NCBI GenBank assembly: GCA_965367295.1
Contig: CBDUHN010000049.1
Coordinates: forward strand, 1-22,795
DNA length: 22,795 nucleotides
From: JAIVHA01 sp965367295
Lineage (GTDB): Bacteria; Pseudomonadota; Gammaproteobacteria; DSM-19610
Direction: 5' to 3'
Shown piece by piece: positions 1-7,087 of this stretch (position 1 is its first letter; each line of letters opens with the position of its first letter). The translations under genes were made by a program, and so were the position numbers. A model generated the notes under the pieces. It ran no database searches and was not told the DNA's origin. It saw only the letters and a program-made list of their open reading frames with translations.

Positions 1-93
1 CATTGCTCCGTGCTGGCCGAGGATGCCATCAAGGCCGCCATCGCCGACTACCAGGAAAAGCAGGGCGGCAAACCCCAGGCGGAAAGCGCCTGA
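1..93 (+). CDS. iscU: IscU iron-sulfur cluster scaffold, C-terminal 30 residues (5' truncated)
   Basis: The window opens inside a gene. The reading frame from base 1 encodes HCSVLAEDAIKAAIADY followed by a Lys/Gln-rich tail and TGA at 91-93. This is the C-terminal signature of IscU: the His-Cys pair matches H105-C106 of the E. coli protein, the last of the three conserved cluster-binding cysteines. IscU is the cytosolic scaffold on which IscS sulfur and iron are assembled into [2Fe-2S] clusters before the HscA/HscB chaperones deliver them. The next gene, iscA, starts 22 bases later, as in the standard iscRSUA-hscBA-fdx-iscX operon. Everything upstream (iscR, iscS, most of iscU, the promoter) lies outside the window. 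Confidence 0.93.
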   Translation, partial: HCSVLAEDAIKAAIADYQEKQGGKPQAESA

Positions 94-115
94 GTGCGAA
101 GCAGGAGTCAGCAGC

Positions 116-439
116 ATGGCTATTACATTGACGGAAGCCGCAGCCAATCGTGTCAAGAATTTCATCGACAGTCGGGGCAAGGGTGTCGGCCTGCGCCTGG
201 GGGTTCGTACCACCGGTTGTTCCGGCATGGCCTACGTACTGGAGTTCGCCGATGAACTGCAGGAAGGCGACCAGGTATTCGAAGATCATGGTGTGAAAGT
301 GATCGTCGACTCCAAGAGCCTGGTATACCTTGATGGCACCGAACTGGATTTTGCCCGTGAAGGCCTCAATGAAGGGTTTAAATTCAACAACCCCAACGTG
401 AAGGATGAATGCGGCTGCGGCGAAAGCTTCAATGTCTGA
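116..439 (+). CDS. iscA: IscA A-type iron-sulfur carrier protein
   Basis: A 107-residue protein of the HesB/IscA family, full length. The ligand cysteines are in place: C35 in TTGCSGMAY, and C99 and C101 in the terminal CGCGES motif. IscA carries iron or [Fe-S] clusters from the ISC machinery to targets, particularly for [4Fe-4S] maturation. The open frame extends upstream to base 23, but that region overlaps iscU and is not homologous. The start at 116 is chosen because AGGAG at 103-107 sits 8 bases before it and the protein then begins MAITLTEAAA, as in known IscA. It belongs to the isc operon, 22 bases after iscU. A GC-rich hairpin follows the gene before hscB. Confidence 0.96.
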   Translation: MAITLTEAAANRVKNFIDSRGKGVGLRLGVRTTGCSGMAYVLEFADELQEGDQVFEDHGVKVIVDSKSLVYLDGTELDFAREGLNEGFKFNNPNVKDECGCGESFNV

Positions 440-444
440 GCATC

Positions 445-464
445 GGTCCGGGTGAAACCGGGCC
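445..464 (+). other. Intercistronic hairpin between iscA and hscB
   Basis: Bases 445-451 pair with 458-464 (seven pairs, one of them a G-U wobble) around a six-base loop GTGAAA. No T-run follows, so it is unlikely to terminate transcription. It may be an mRNA processing or stability element; that role is inferred only. Confidence 0.4.
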
Positions 465-502
465 CGCAGAACGCATAACCGGAACTGCATTCCATTAGGT
501 CT

Positions 503-1054
503 ATGTCCAGCGATCTTTCTCGCAATCATTTTGAACTGTTCGGCTTGCCACTGAATTACCAGCTGGACCGGGCACGGCTGGATGAGCGTTACCGCGAGTT
601 ACAGCGCAAGGTGCACCCGGACCGTTACGCCAGTGCCGGTGACCAGGAACGGCGCATCTCCGTACAACAGGCAGCCCAGCTCAATGAGGGCTACCAGGTG
701 CTGAAGGACCCGCTGCGGCGTGGACGCTACCTGCTGGAGTTGCGTGGCCATGTCTTCAACGATGAACAGAATACCACCCGCGACACCGGTTTCCTGATGG
801 AGCAGATGGAGTTGCGGGAGCAGTTGGCCGGGGTACGCGACGGGACGGATCCCCTTGCCGAGATTGGCGGGCTGCTGCAACAGATCCAGACGCGCTTCCA
901 GGCGTTGAATCAGTCGCTGGCCACCGAGCTGGATGATGGTGGCGATGCTGTTCCGGAAAGTGCGGTGGACCTGGTGTTGAAGATGCAGTTCTACCGCAAG
1001 CTTGAGCAGGAAGCGCAGGCGCTGGAAGCGGACCTGGAAGACGAACTTATCTGA
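503..1054 (+). CDS. hscB: HscB J-domain co-chaperone
   Basis: A 183-residue protein with an N-terminal J-domain (about residues 5-75) containing the HPD tripeptide at residues 38-40, which is needed to stimulate HscA ATPase. A C-terminal three-helix region (about 90-175) is the part that binds IscU in known HscB. HscB recruits the IscU-cluster complex to HscA in the cytosol. The length is close to the roughly 171-176 residues of other HscB proteins. The start ATG at 503 follows a weak TAGGT sequence; no better upstream start is in frame. It lies 63 bases after iscA and 56 bases before its partner hscA, in the usual order. Confidence 0.95.
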   Translation: MSSDLSRNHFELFGLPLNYQLDRARLDERYRELQRKVHPDRYASAGDQERRISVQQAAQLNEGYQVLKDPLRRGRYLLELRGHVFNDEQNTTRDTGFLMEQMELREQLAGVRDGTDPLAEIGGLLQQIQTRFQALNQSLATELDDGGDAVPESAVDLVLKMQFYRKLEQEAQALEADLEDELI

Positions 1055-1057
1055 TAT

Positions 1058-1082
1058 GGTCGCCGCGGGTATGATGGCGGCC
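1058..1082 (+). other. Intercistronic hairpin between hscB and hscA
   Basis: GGTCGCC at 1058-1064 can pair with GGCGGCC at 1076-1082 (seven pairs including one G-U) around an 11-base loop. It lies immediately after the hscB stop and is not followed by a T-tract. Function is unknown; it is one of three hairpins at successive isc gene junctions. Confidence 0.35.
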
Positions 1083-1110
1083 CCAGTAACCTAGTAATCG
1101 GGAAAACTGC

Positions 1111-2985
1111 ATGGCCTTACTGCAGATCGCAGAACCGGGACAATCCACCGCGCCGCACCAGCACCGACTGGCGGCAGGCATCGATCTGGGCACCACCAAC
1201 TCCCTGGTGGCCAGTGTGCGCAGTGGCAGTGCCGAAACCCTGCCCGATACGGCCGGTCGGCACCTGTTGCCGTCGGTGGTACGGTATCGTGCCGGGGATG
1301 AGCCGCTGGTGGGCTTCGAGGCCAAAAGTGGTGCCACGGCCGATCCGCTGAATACCATTGCCTCCGCCAAGCGGCTCATGGGGCGTGGCGTGGCGGATGT
1401 GAAAATGCTTGGTACCCATCTGCCCTATGAATTTGTAGCTGGTGAGTCGGGCATGCCGCGCATGCATACGGTCGCCGGTGATGTAAGTCCCGTGGAAGTG
1501 TCCGCGGAGATTCTCAAGGTGCTCAAGACGCGGGCCCAGGACAGTCTGGGCGGTGACCTGGTGGGTGTGGTGATCACCGTGCCGGCCTACTTCGACGATG
1601 CCCCGCGCCAGGCCACCAAGGACGCGGCGACACTCGCCGGTTTGAAGGTGCTGCGCCTGCTCAACGAACCTACTGCCGCCGCCGTGGCCTATGGACTGGA
1701 TCGCGCCTCCGATGGTGTGATCGCCGTCTACGATCTTGGCGGTGGGACCTTCGATATTTCCATCCTGCGCCTGAACAAAGGTGTCTTCGAGGTGCTTGCC
1801 ACCGGGGGCGACACCGCGCTGGGTGGCGACGACATGGACCGCATTGTGGCCCAGTGGATCATGCAGGAGGCGGGTATCGGCGACGAGGCCGATCATGCCC
1901 AGCTGCGCCGCCTGCTGCGCGATGCCTGCGCCGCCAAGGAAACCCTGACCGAACAGCCGGTGGCCGCCCTGAAGCTGGAGCTGATGGATGGCAGTCACTG
2001 GGACGGCGAACTCAGCCGCGAGCAATTCGATGCGCTGATGATGCCGCTGGTGCGCAAGACCCTCAACACCTGTCGGCGCACCCTGCGCGATGCTGGCCTG
2101 GAGGCGGGGGATGTTGCCGAGGTGGTGATGGTGGGGGGTTCCACCCGCGTGCCCTGCGTACGGGCTGCGGTGGGTGAATTTTTTGGCCGTGAGCCTCATG
2201 TACAGATCGACCCCGACAAGGTGGTTGCCGTGGGCGCCGCCATCCAGGCCGACATCCTCGCCGGCAACAAGCCCGAGGACGAGATGCTGCTGCTGGACGT
2301 GATCCCGCTATCCCTCGGCATGGAAACCATGGGCGGCCTGGTGGAGAAAATCATTCCCCGCAATACCACCATTCCCGTGGCCCGTGCCCAGGAATTCACT
2401 ACTTTCAAGGATGGCCAGACCGCCATGGCACTGCATATCGTGCAGGGCGAGCGCGAACTGATCAGTGATTGCCGCTCTCTGGCCCGTTTTGAGTTGCGCG
2501 GTATTCCGCCCATGGTGGCCGGTGCAGCACGCATTCGCGTTACCTACCAGGTGGATGCCGATGGCATGCTCAGCGTTACCGCGCAGGAGCAGACCAGCGG
2601 TGTACAGAGCAGCATCGAGGTGAAGCCCTCCTATGGCCTGACGGATTCGGAAATCGAGACCATGCTCACGGCCTCCATGGAACATGCCCAGGAGGACATG
2701 GAGGCGCGCCGCCTGCGCGAGCAGCAGGTGGAGGCGGACCGGGTGCTGGAGGCGTTGGCGGCGGCCATCGCCGAGGACGGCGAGCGGTTTCTGTCCACCG
2801 AGGAGCGGGCCACCATTGACGCTGCGGCCACGGCCCTGGCGCAGGCCCGCCAGGGTGATGATCACCGCGCCATCAAGCGTGCCATTGAGGCGGTGGAAAA
2901 GGCCAGTGTGGACTATGTCGACCGGCGCATGAATGCCAATATCCAGCGCATGATGGCCGGCCACGAAGTGAAGGATTTCGAATAG
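1111..2985 (+). CDS. hscA: HscA Hsp70-family chaperone for IscU
   Basis: A 624-residue specialised Hsp70. The first residues (MALLQIAEPG, then APHQHRLAAG) match the characteristic HscA N-terminus, so the ATG at 1111 with GGGA at 1100-1103 is secure. The nucleotide-binding domain has the phosphate-1 loop GIDLGTTNS (residues 23-31), the phosphate-2 motif DLGGGTFDIS and the adenosine motif VVMVGGSTRVP. The substrate-binding beta domain and helical lid follow from about residue 390. HscA uses ATP, stimulated by HscB, to bind the LPPVK motif of IscU and help cluster transfer. Length agrees with E. coli HscA (616). It lies in the isc operon between hscB and fdx. Confidence 0.97.
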   Translation: MALLQIAEPGQSTAPHQHRLAAGIDLGTTNSLVASVRSGSAETLPDTAGRHLLPSVVRYRAGDEPLVGFEAKSGATADPLNTIASAKRLMGRGVADVKMLGTHLPYEFVAGESGMPRMHTVAGDVSPVEVSAEILKVLKTRAQDSLGGDLVGVVITVPAYFDDAPRQATKDAATLAGLKVLRLLNEPTAAAVAYGLDRASDGVIAVYDLGGGTFDISILRLNKGVFEVLATGGDTALGGDDMDRIVAQWIMQEAGIGDEADHAQLRRLLRDACAAKETLTEQPVAALKLELMDGSHWDGELSREQFDALMMPLVRKTLNTCRRTLRDAGLEAGDVAEVVMVGGSTRVPCVRAAVGEFFGREPHVQIDPDKVVAVGAAIQADILAGNKPEDEMLLLDVIPLSLGMETMGGLVEKIIPRNTTIPVARAQEFTTFKDGQTAMALHIVQGERELISDCRSLARFELRGIPPMVAGAARIRVTYQVDADGMLSVTAQEQTSGVQSSIEVKPSYGLTDSEIETMLTASMEHAQEDMEARRLREQQVEADRVLEALAAAIAEDGERFLSTEERATIDAAATALAQARQGDDHRAIKRAIEAVEKASVDYVDRRMNANIQRMMAGHEVKDFE

Positions 2986-3001
2986 CGACGGTACGCCGTC
3001 G
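2986..3001 (+). other. Intercistronic hairpin with UACG tetraloop between hscA and fdx
   Basis: A perfect inverted repeat, CGACGG-TACG-CCGTCG, starts on the base after the hscA stop codon: six Watson-Crick pairs closed by a UACG loop (UNCG class, which is unusually stable in RNA). No T-run follows. It sits about 7 bases before the fdx ribosome-binding region (GGTGAG at 3008-3013), so it could protect the upstream 3' end or modulate fdx translation; both are inference. Confidence 0.5.
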
Positions 3002-3021
3002 ATTGCAGGTGAGAGAACACG

Positions 3022-3360
3022 ATGCCCCAGATTATTTTTCTACCCCATGAAGAGATCTGCCCGGAAGGTGCGGTGATCGAAGTTGAATCCGGTACCACCA
3101 TCTGCGATGCAGCGCTGGCCAACGGTATCGAGATTGAACATGCCTGCGAGAAATCCTGCGCCTGCACCACCTGTCATGTCTATATCCGGGAGGGCTTCGA
3201 TTCGCTGGTGGAGTCCGACGAAACCGAGGACGACCTGCTTGATAAGGCCTGGGGACTGGACCCGGATTCGCGTCTCAGCTGCCAGGCCAGGGTGGCGAAC
3301 CAGGATCTGGTGGTGGAAATTCCGAAATACACCATCAATATGGTCAGTGAGCATCATTAG
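3022..3360 (+). CDS. fdx: ISC-type [2Fe-2S] ferredoxin
   Basis: A 112-residue adrenodoxin-type ferredoxin. The four cluster ligands fall at C42, C48, C51 and C87, exactly the positions known for E. coli Fdx, in the motifs CEKSCACTTC and LSCQA. An additional C46 lies between the first two ligands, as in other ISC ferredoxins. It donates electrons to the IscS/IscU machinery during cluster assembly. The ATG at 3022 is preceded by GGTGAG at suitable spacing. It lies 36 bases after hscA and 9 bases before iscX, so all are probably on one transcript. Confidence 0.97.
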   Translation: MPQIIFLPHEEICPEGAVIEVESGTTICDAALANGIEIEHACEKSCACTTCHVYIREGFDSLVESDETEDDLLDKAWGLDPDSRLSCQARVANQDLVVEIPKYTINMVSEHH

Positions 3361-3369
3361 GAAGCCATC

Positions 3370-3570
3370 ATGAGCCTGAAATGGACCGATTCCCTGGATA
3401 TCGCCATCGAGCTGGACGAGCGCTATCCCGACGTGGACCCGCGTAACGTGAATTTCGTGGACCTGCGGCAGTGGGTGCTGGATCTGGATGACTTTGACGA
3501 TGACCCCGCCCACTGCGGTGAGCGTATTCTGGAGGCCATTCAGCTGGCCTGGATGGAAGAACGCGAATAA
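3370..3570 (+). CDS. iscX: IscX small acidic iron-binding regulator of ISC assembly
   Basis: A 66-residue acidic protein, the same length as E. coli IscX (YfhJ), with the family patterns LKWTDS near the start and DLDDFDDDP in the middle. IscX binds IscS and iron and tunes the rate of cluster assembly; it is usually the last gene of the isc operon, as here. The start at 3370 has AGGA at 3359-3362 (spacing 7) overlapping the end of fdx. A GC-rich hairpin follows 9 bases after the stop codon, consistent with the operon ending here. Confidence 0.95.
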   Translation: MSLKWTDSLDIAIELDERYPDVDPRNVNFVDLRQWVLDLDDFDDDPAHCGERILEAIQLAWMEERE

Positions 3571-3579
3571 TCCACTCTG

Positions 3580-3610
3580 GCCCGCCACCCATGGCGGGCG
3601 TGATTTATAA
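3580..3610 (+). terminator. Candidate intrinsic terminator after iscX
   Basis: GCCCGCC at 3580-3586 pairs perfectly with GGCGGGC at 3593-3599 (seven pairs, loop ACCCAT). The downstream stretch is AT-rich (TTTATAATAAAAA) but has no long T-run, so termination may be partial. Its position after the last isc gene and before a new promoter supports the call. Confidence 0.5.
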
Positions 3611-3688
3611 TAAAAACAAGCAACTACATCCTTTCGCAGCCCCCCATCTCCGCGCCTGGCGTTCTGGTTTCCCCTCAGCGGGTCTCGA

Positions 3689-3717
3689 TTGCCTGAATCG
3701 ACCCCGCACGGTACACT
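3689..3717 (+). promoter_or_regulatory. Sigma-70-like promoter for ndk
   Basis: TTGCCT (3689-3694) and TACACT (3712-3717) are separated by exactly 17 bases and match the consensus boxes at four of six positions each. Transcription would start near 3724, leaving a leader of about 70 bases before ndk. The region between iscX and ndk (3571-3792) contains no convincing gene; a 64-codon open frame there lacks protein-like composition. Confidence 0.5.
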
Positions 3718-3744
3718 TAACAGCTTATTTTTCTGGTAGAAATG

Positions 3745-3758
3745 GGCGCGATCGCGCC
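3745..3758. repeat. 14-bp perfect palindrome in the ndk leader
   Basis: GGCGCGATCGCGCC reads the same on both strands and sits about 20 bases downstream of the predicted ndk transcription start, 34 bases before the start codon. It has no loop bases at the centre, so it is more readily a DNA-level dyad (operator or methylation-type site, core GCGATCGC) than an RNA hairpin. No regulator can be named. Confidence 0.45.
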
Positions 3759-3792
3759 TCTGATGTAAACCTTTCCACGGAGTAGTAACGGC

Positions 3793-4224
3793 ATGGCCAT
3801 CGAACGTACCTTTTCCATCGTGAAACCCGACGCAGTCGCCAAGAATGTCATCGGGGAGATCTACAGCCGCTTCGAAAAGGCCGGGCTGCGTATCGTGGCT
3901 GCCAAAATGCTGCACCTGACCAGGGAACAGGCCGGTGAATTCTATGCCGTACACAAGGAACGTCCCTTCTACGGCGAACTGGTGGAGTTCATGACCTCCG
4001 GCCCGGTGATGGTGCAGGTGCTGGAAGGCGAGAATGCCGTACTGAAAAACCGCGAAGTGATGGGTGCCACCAATCCCAAGGATGCCGCGCCGGGTACCAT
4101 CCGCGCCGACTTCGCCGAAACCGTTGATGAAAACGCCGTGCATGGCTCGGATGCGCCGGAAACCGCCGCGCAGGAGATCGCCTTCTTCTTTCAGCCGGAA
4201 GAACTCTGCGCTCGAACCCGTTAA
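3793..4224 (+). CDS. ndk: Nucleoside diphosphate kinase
   Basis: A 143-residue enzyme, the normal bacterial Ndk length. It transfers the gamma-phosphate of ATP to nucleoside diphosphates through a phosphohistidine, balancing the NTP and dNTP pools in the cytosol. The phosphorylated residue is H117 in NAVHGSDA; the N-terminal TFSIVKPDAV and the K-pn-loop region around residues 90-105 are also intact. The start at 3793 follows CACGGAGTAG (GGAG at 3779-3782). It has its own predicted promoter and lies between iscX and rlmN, the common gammaproteobacterial arrangement. The downstream rlmN starts about 24 bases later, so co-transcription is likely. Confidence 0.97.
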   Translation: MAIERTFSIVKPDAVAKNVIGEIYSRFEKAGLRIVAAKMLHLTREQAGEFYAVHKERPFYGELVEFMTSGPVMVQVLEGENAVLKNREVMGATNPKDAAPGTIRADFAETVDENAVHGSDAPETAAQEIAFFFQPEELCARTR

Positions 4225-4248
4225 GGGAATTCACAATCAGGAATGGGC

Positions 4249-5355
4249 ATGACCGCACACCGGACCAACCTGCTGAACTTCGACCTTGCCGGGCTGCAGG
4301 GTTTCTTCGCCGCAATGGGCGAGAAACCCTTTCGCGCCACGCAGCTGTTGAAGTGGATCTACCAGGAGGGGGAAACCGACTTTGCGGTCATGACCAACCT
4401 CAGCAAGGCGTTGCGCGCCCGGCTGGCGGAGGCATGCGAGATCCGCGCACCGGAGATCGCCATGGACCAGCAGTCCTCCGACGGTTCGCGCAAATGGCTG
4501 TTTCGGCTCGATGACGGTAACTGCATCGAGACCGTGTTCATTCCGGAAAAGGATCGTGGCACCCTGTGCGTATCCTCCCAGGTGGGTTGCGCCCTCAATT
4601 GCAGTTTCTGCTCCACTGCCCAGCAGGGCTTCAACCGTAACCTGACCACCGCCGAGATCATTGGCCAGGTATGGCTGGCGAACCGGTTGCTCGCACCGCA
4701 TTATGGCGGGGAACGGGCGGTCACCAATGTGGTGATGATGGGTATGGGCGAACCGCTGCTCAACCTGGAGGCCGTGGTGCCGGCCATGCGCGTCATGCTG
4801 GATGACAATGCCTATGGCCTGTCCAAGCGGCGCGTGACCCTGAGTACCTCCGGTGTGTTGCCCGGCCTGGAACAGCTGTCCTCGTTGTGCGATGTGGCCC
4901 TGGCCGTCTCGCTGCATGCGCCCAATGATGAACTGCGCAATGAACTGGTGCCGCTGAACAGGAAATACCCGATCCGGGATCTGCTGGACGCCTGCTGGCG
5001 GTATGTGGATCGGGAGGGCCGGCGGCGCGTGACTTTCGAGTATGTGCTGCTCGATGGCGTGAATGACAGCGACGAACATGCCCGGCAGCTGGTGAAACTG
5101 CTGCGCAACAAGCCGGCGAAGGTGAATCTGATTCCCTTCAACCCGTTCCCCAAGACCCGTTATCGGCGCAGCAGTGATGCGCGCATCGATCGTTTCTTCG
5201 AGATACTCGCCCAGGCCAACATCACCACCATCACTCGCCGTACCCGCGGGGATGATATCGATGCCGCCTGCGGGCAACTGGCCGGGGATTTCCAGGATCG
5301 TACCCAGCGCCGCATCCGGCGCATGGACCTGCACAAGGGAGAGGAAGTGGCATGA
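4249..5355 (+). CDS. rlmN: Dual-specificity 23S rRNA (A2503-C2) / tRNA (A37-C2) methyltransferase RlmN
   Basis: A 368-residue radical SAM enzyme. The cluster motif CxxxCxxC is at C114, C118 and C121 (VGCALNCSFC), and the second catalytic cysteine that carries the methyl group is C341 in DDIDAACGQLAG. It methylates C2 of A2503 in 23S rRNA and A37 in some tRNAs. Two ATG codons are possible, 4243 and 4249. The second is preferred because AGGA at 4239-4242 is 6 bases upstream and would overlap too closely with the first. The stop codon overlaps the pilW start in an ATGA arrangement, implying coupled translation. Confidence 0.95.
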   Translation: MTAHRTNLLNFDLAGLQGFFAAMGEKPFRATQLLKWIYQEGETDFAVMTNLSKALRARLAEACEIRAPEIAMDQQSSDGSRKWLFRLDDGNCIETVFIPEKDRGTLCVSSQVGCALNCSFCSTAQQGFNRNLTTAEIIGQVWLANRLLAPHYGGERAVTNVVMMGMGEPLLNLEAVVPAMRVMLDDNAYGLSKRRVTLSTSGVLPGLEQLSSLCDVALAVSLHAPNDELRNELVPLNRKYPIRDLLDACWRYVDREGRRRVTFEYVLLDGVNDSDEHARQLVKLLRNKPAKVNLIPFNPFPKTRYRRSSDARIDRFFEILAQANITTITRRTRGDDIDAACGQLAGDFQDRTQRRIRRMDLHKGEEVA

Positions 5356-6104
5356 TGCAGTGGTTTTCGCTTGTAATGACAATGCTGCTGTTGAGTGCCT
5401 GCACCAGTACCGGACCCCGGGTCGCCGATAACGGCAAGGCCGCACAGGCCAACGTGGAACTGGGTATCGCCTATTTCCGCGAGGGTCGCATGAACCTGGC
5501 CATGGAAAAACTGCAGAAGGCGCTGGAGCAGGAACCGAACCTGCCAGTGGCGCACTCGGCCATCGCGGTGGTCTACGAACGCCTGGGTGAACTGGCGGCG
5601 GCGGAAGAGCATTACCGGCGTGCGCTTTCACTGGCGCCCGACGATGCCAAGATCCAGAACAACTATGGCCAGTTTCTCTGCCAGCAAAATCGCCTGGAAG
5701 AAGCCGATCGGCATTTCCAGAGAGCGGTGTCCGATCCGCTCTATGAAACGCCCGAAGCGGCCTATACCAATGCCGGCATTTGTGCCCGTCGCATCCCCGA
5801 TGACAAAAAGGCGGAAAACTATTTCCGCCAGGCGCTGGAAAAGAATCCGACCTATCCCATGGCCCTGTTGCAGATGCTGCGGCTGAGTTATGACCATCAG
5901 GAATACCTGCGTGCCCGTGCCTACCTGCAGCGCTTTCAGCAATCGGCACGCCACAATGCCGAAAGCCTCTGGTATGGCGTGCGCGTGGAGTCCGCGCTGG
6001 GCGACAAGAATGCGGTTTCCAGTTATGGCCTGGCGCTGAAAAACAATTTCCCCGATGCACCGCAAACCCGTGAATACCTGGACTGGCTGCATGAGCGTCC
6101 CTGA
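5352..6104 (+). CDS. pilW: PilW/PilF-type TPR lipoprotein, type IV pilus assembly
   Basis: A 250-residue protein with a lipoprotein signal peptide: a hydrophobic stretch then LLSAC, with C17 as the lipidated residue. The rest is a run of tetratricopeptide repeats (about residues 30-205), with typical units such as ELGIAYFREGRMNLAMEKLQ and YERLGELAAAEEHYRRAL. In Pseudomonas this protein (PilF, elsewhere PilW) is the outer-membrane pilotin for the PilQ secretin of type IV pili. It overlaps the rlmN stop by four bases and its own end overlaps the rodZ start by 14 bases. The rlmN-pilW-rodZ order is the standard one. Presence of pili is implied but no other pil gene is in the window. Confidence 0.93.
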   Translation: MMQWFSLVMTMLLLSACTSTGPRVADNGKAAQANVELGIAYFREGRMNLAMEKLQKALEQEPNLPVAHSAIAVVYERLGELAAAEEHYRRALSLAPDDAKIQNNYGQFLCQQNRLEEADRHFQRAVSDPLYETPEAAYTNAGICARRIPDDKKAENYFRQALEKNPTYPMALLQMLRLSYDHQEYLRARAYLQRFQQSARHNAESLWYGVRVESALGDKNAVSSYGLALKNNFPDAPQTREYLDWLHERP

Positions 6105-7023
6105 AGAAACGGCTTCGAAGCCAGATACGGAAACCGGCGAAGCTGTTCGTCTGAATCTGGGTGTGCGCCTGAAGGCGGCGCGTGAAGCGCGTGGCATGAG
6201 TGAGCAGGATGTGGCCCAGCGCCTGCGGCTGGATCTGCGCATCATACGAGCGCTGGAAGCCGATGATCTCGAGCGTCTTCCGGCATTGACCTTCGTACGT
6301 GGTTACCTGCGCAACTATGCGCGCCTGGTTGGGCTCGATGAATCCATGGTGACCGAGGCACTACCGGATACCTCGGCAGCCACCGCCGGGATCGCCCTGA
6401 AGCGCAGTGCCTCCGCGCGCCGCACCATGCGCACCGGTCCGCGCTTTCCCTTGTGGCGCTGGCTGCGCAACCTGTTGCTGCTGGGTCTGCTGGTGGTCCT
6501 GATCGTCAACGCCTACCCATGGGTGATGCGGCAATGGGAAGCGCAGCAACAGCCCGGCAGTGCAACGGATACCGCAGGCACCCGGCTTCGCCTGCCGGGA
6601 CAGGAGATGCCGGCTGAGGAATCAGCCTCGCTGCCGGAAGGTGAAGCGGCGCTGTCGTTGCCGGTGCAGGACGAGATGCCACAACAGCCCGCGCTTGAAG
6701 AGTTGTTGTCGCCGGGGCAGGTCCCTGTGGAAACGGATGTGGCACCCGCCACGCCGGAACCCGCGCCAGCTCCGGTGCCCGTCACGGAAACCGCGGCCCT
6801 GGTGCTGAGCTTCGATGAGGATAGTTGGGTCGAGGTGTCGGACCGTGAGCGGCGCTTGCTGTTCGGCATGGTACGGAAAGGGGAGCGGAAGCTACTGAAT
6901 GGCCGGGCGCCCTTTACCCTGCTGCTGGGTAATGCGCCGGGCGTTACGGTGGAATACAACGGTACGCGCGTTGATACCCGGTCTCATACCAGCGGTAATG
7001 TGGCGCGTTTGAAGCTGCCCTAG
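6091..7023 (+). CDS. rodZ: RodZ cell-shape protein (HTH plus DUF4115)
   Basis: A 310-residue bitopic inner-membrane protein. A cytoplasmic helix-turn-helix of the Xre type spans about residues 22-90 (LNLGVRLKAAREARGMSEQD); in RodZ it binds MreB. A basic stretch and one membrane segment (about 125-145, LLLLGLLVVLIVN) follow, then a low-complexity Pro/Glu/Ala linker (about 150-230) and a periplasmic DUF4115 domain (about 232-305). RodZ anchors the MreB cytoskeleton and maintains rod shape. The frame opens at 6055, but ATG 6091 gives the normal N-terminus and overlaps pilW by only 14 bases. Unusually, the next gene is hisS, without the customary ispG between them. Confidence 0.92.
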   Translation: MSVPEETASKPDTETGEAVRLNLGVRLKAAREARGMSEQDVAQRLRLDLRIIRALEADDLERLPALTFVRGYLRNYARLVGLDESMVTEALPDTSAATAGIALKRSASARRTMRTGPRFPLWRWLRNLLLLGLLVVLIVNAYPWVMRQWEAQQQPGSATDTAGTRLRLPGQEMPAEESASLPEGEAALSLPVQDEMPQQPALEELLSPGQVPVETDVAPATPEPAPAPVPVTETAALVLSFDEDSWVEVSDRERRLLFGMVRKGERKLLNGRAPFTLLLGNAPGVTVEYNGTRVDTRSHTSGNVARLKLP

Positions 7024-7042
7024 CAGTATTAGCATGCATTGT

Positions 7043-7062
7043 CCTGCCCAAACAGCGGCAGG
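7043..7062 (+). other. Hairpin in the rodZ-hisS spacer
   Basis: CCTGCC at 7043-7048 pairs perfectly with GGCAGG at 7057-7062 around an eight-base loop. There is no T-tract, so termination is not predicted. It lies in the 64-base spacer where ispG is normally found. Confidence 0.3.
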
Positions 7063-7087
7063 GCGGATTCAGTTGAATAAGGAAACC

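Noticed and set aside
1117..2199. A 360-codon minus-strand frame opposite hscA
   Set aside because: Antisense shadow of a chaperone gene with continuous Hsp70 homology.
3591..3785. A 64-codon + frame between iscX and ndk
   Set aside because: It begins inside the terminator-like hairpin, covers the predicted ndk promoter and lacks protein-like composition.
3040..4143. A 367-codon minus-strand frame crossing fdx, iscX and ndk
   Set aside because: It runs antisense through three real genes and their promoter region, with no domain and no ribosome site of note.
4237..6060. A 607-codon open frame on the minus strand opposite rlmN and pilW
   Set aside because: It is antisense to two unmistakable genes in conserved order, with low-complexity Arg/His/Pro-rich translation. 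Long antisense frames are expected in GC-rich DNA.
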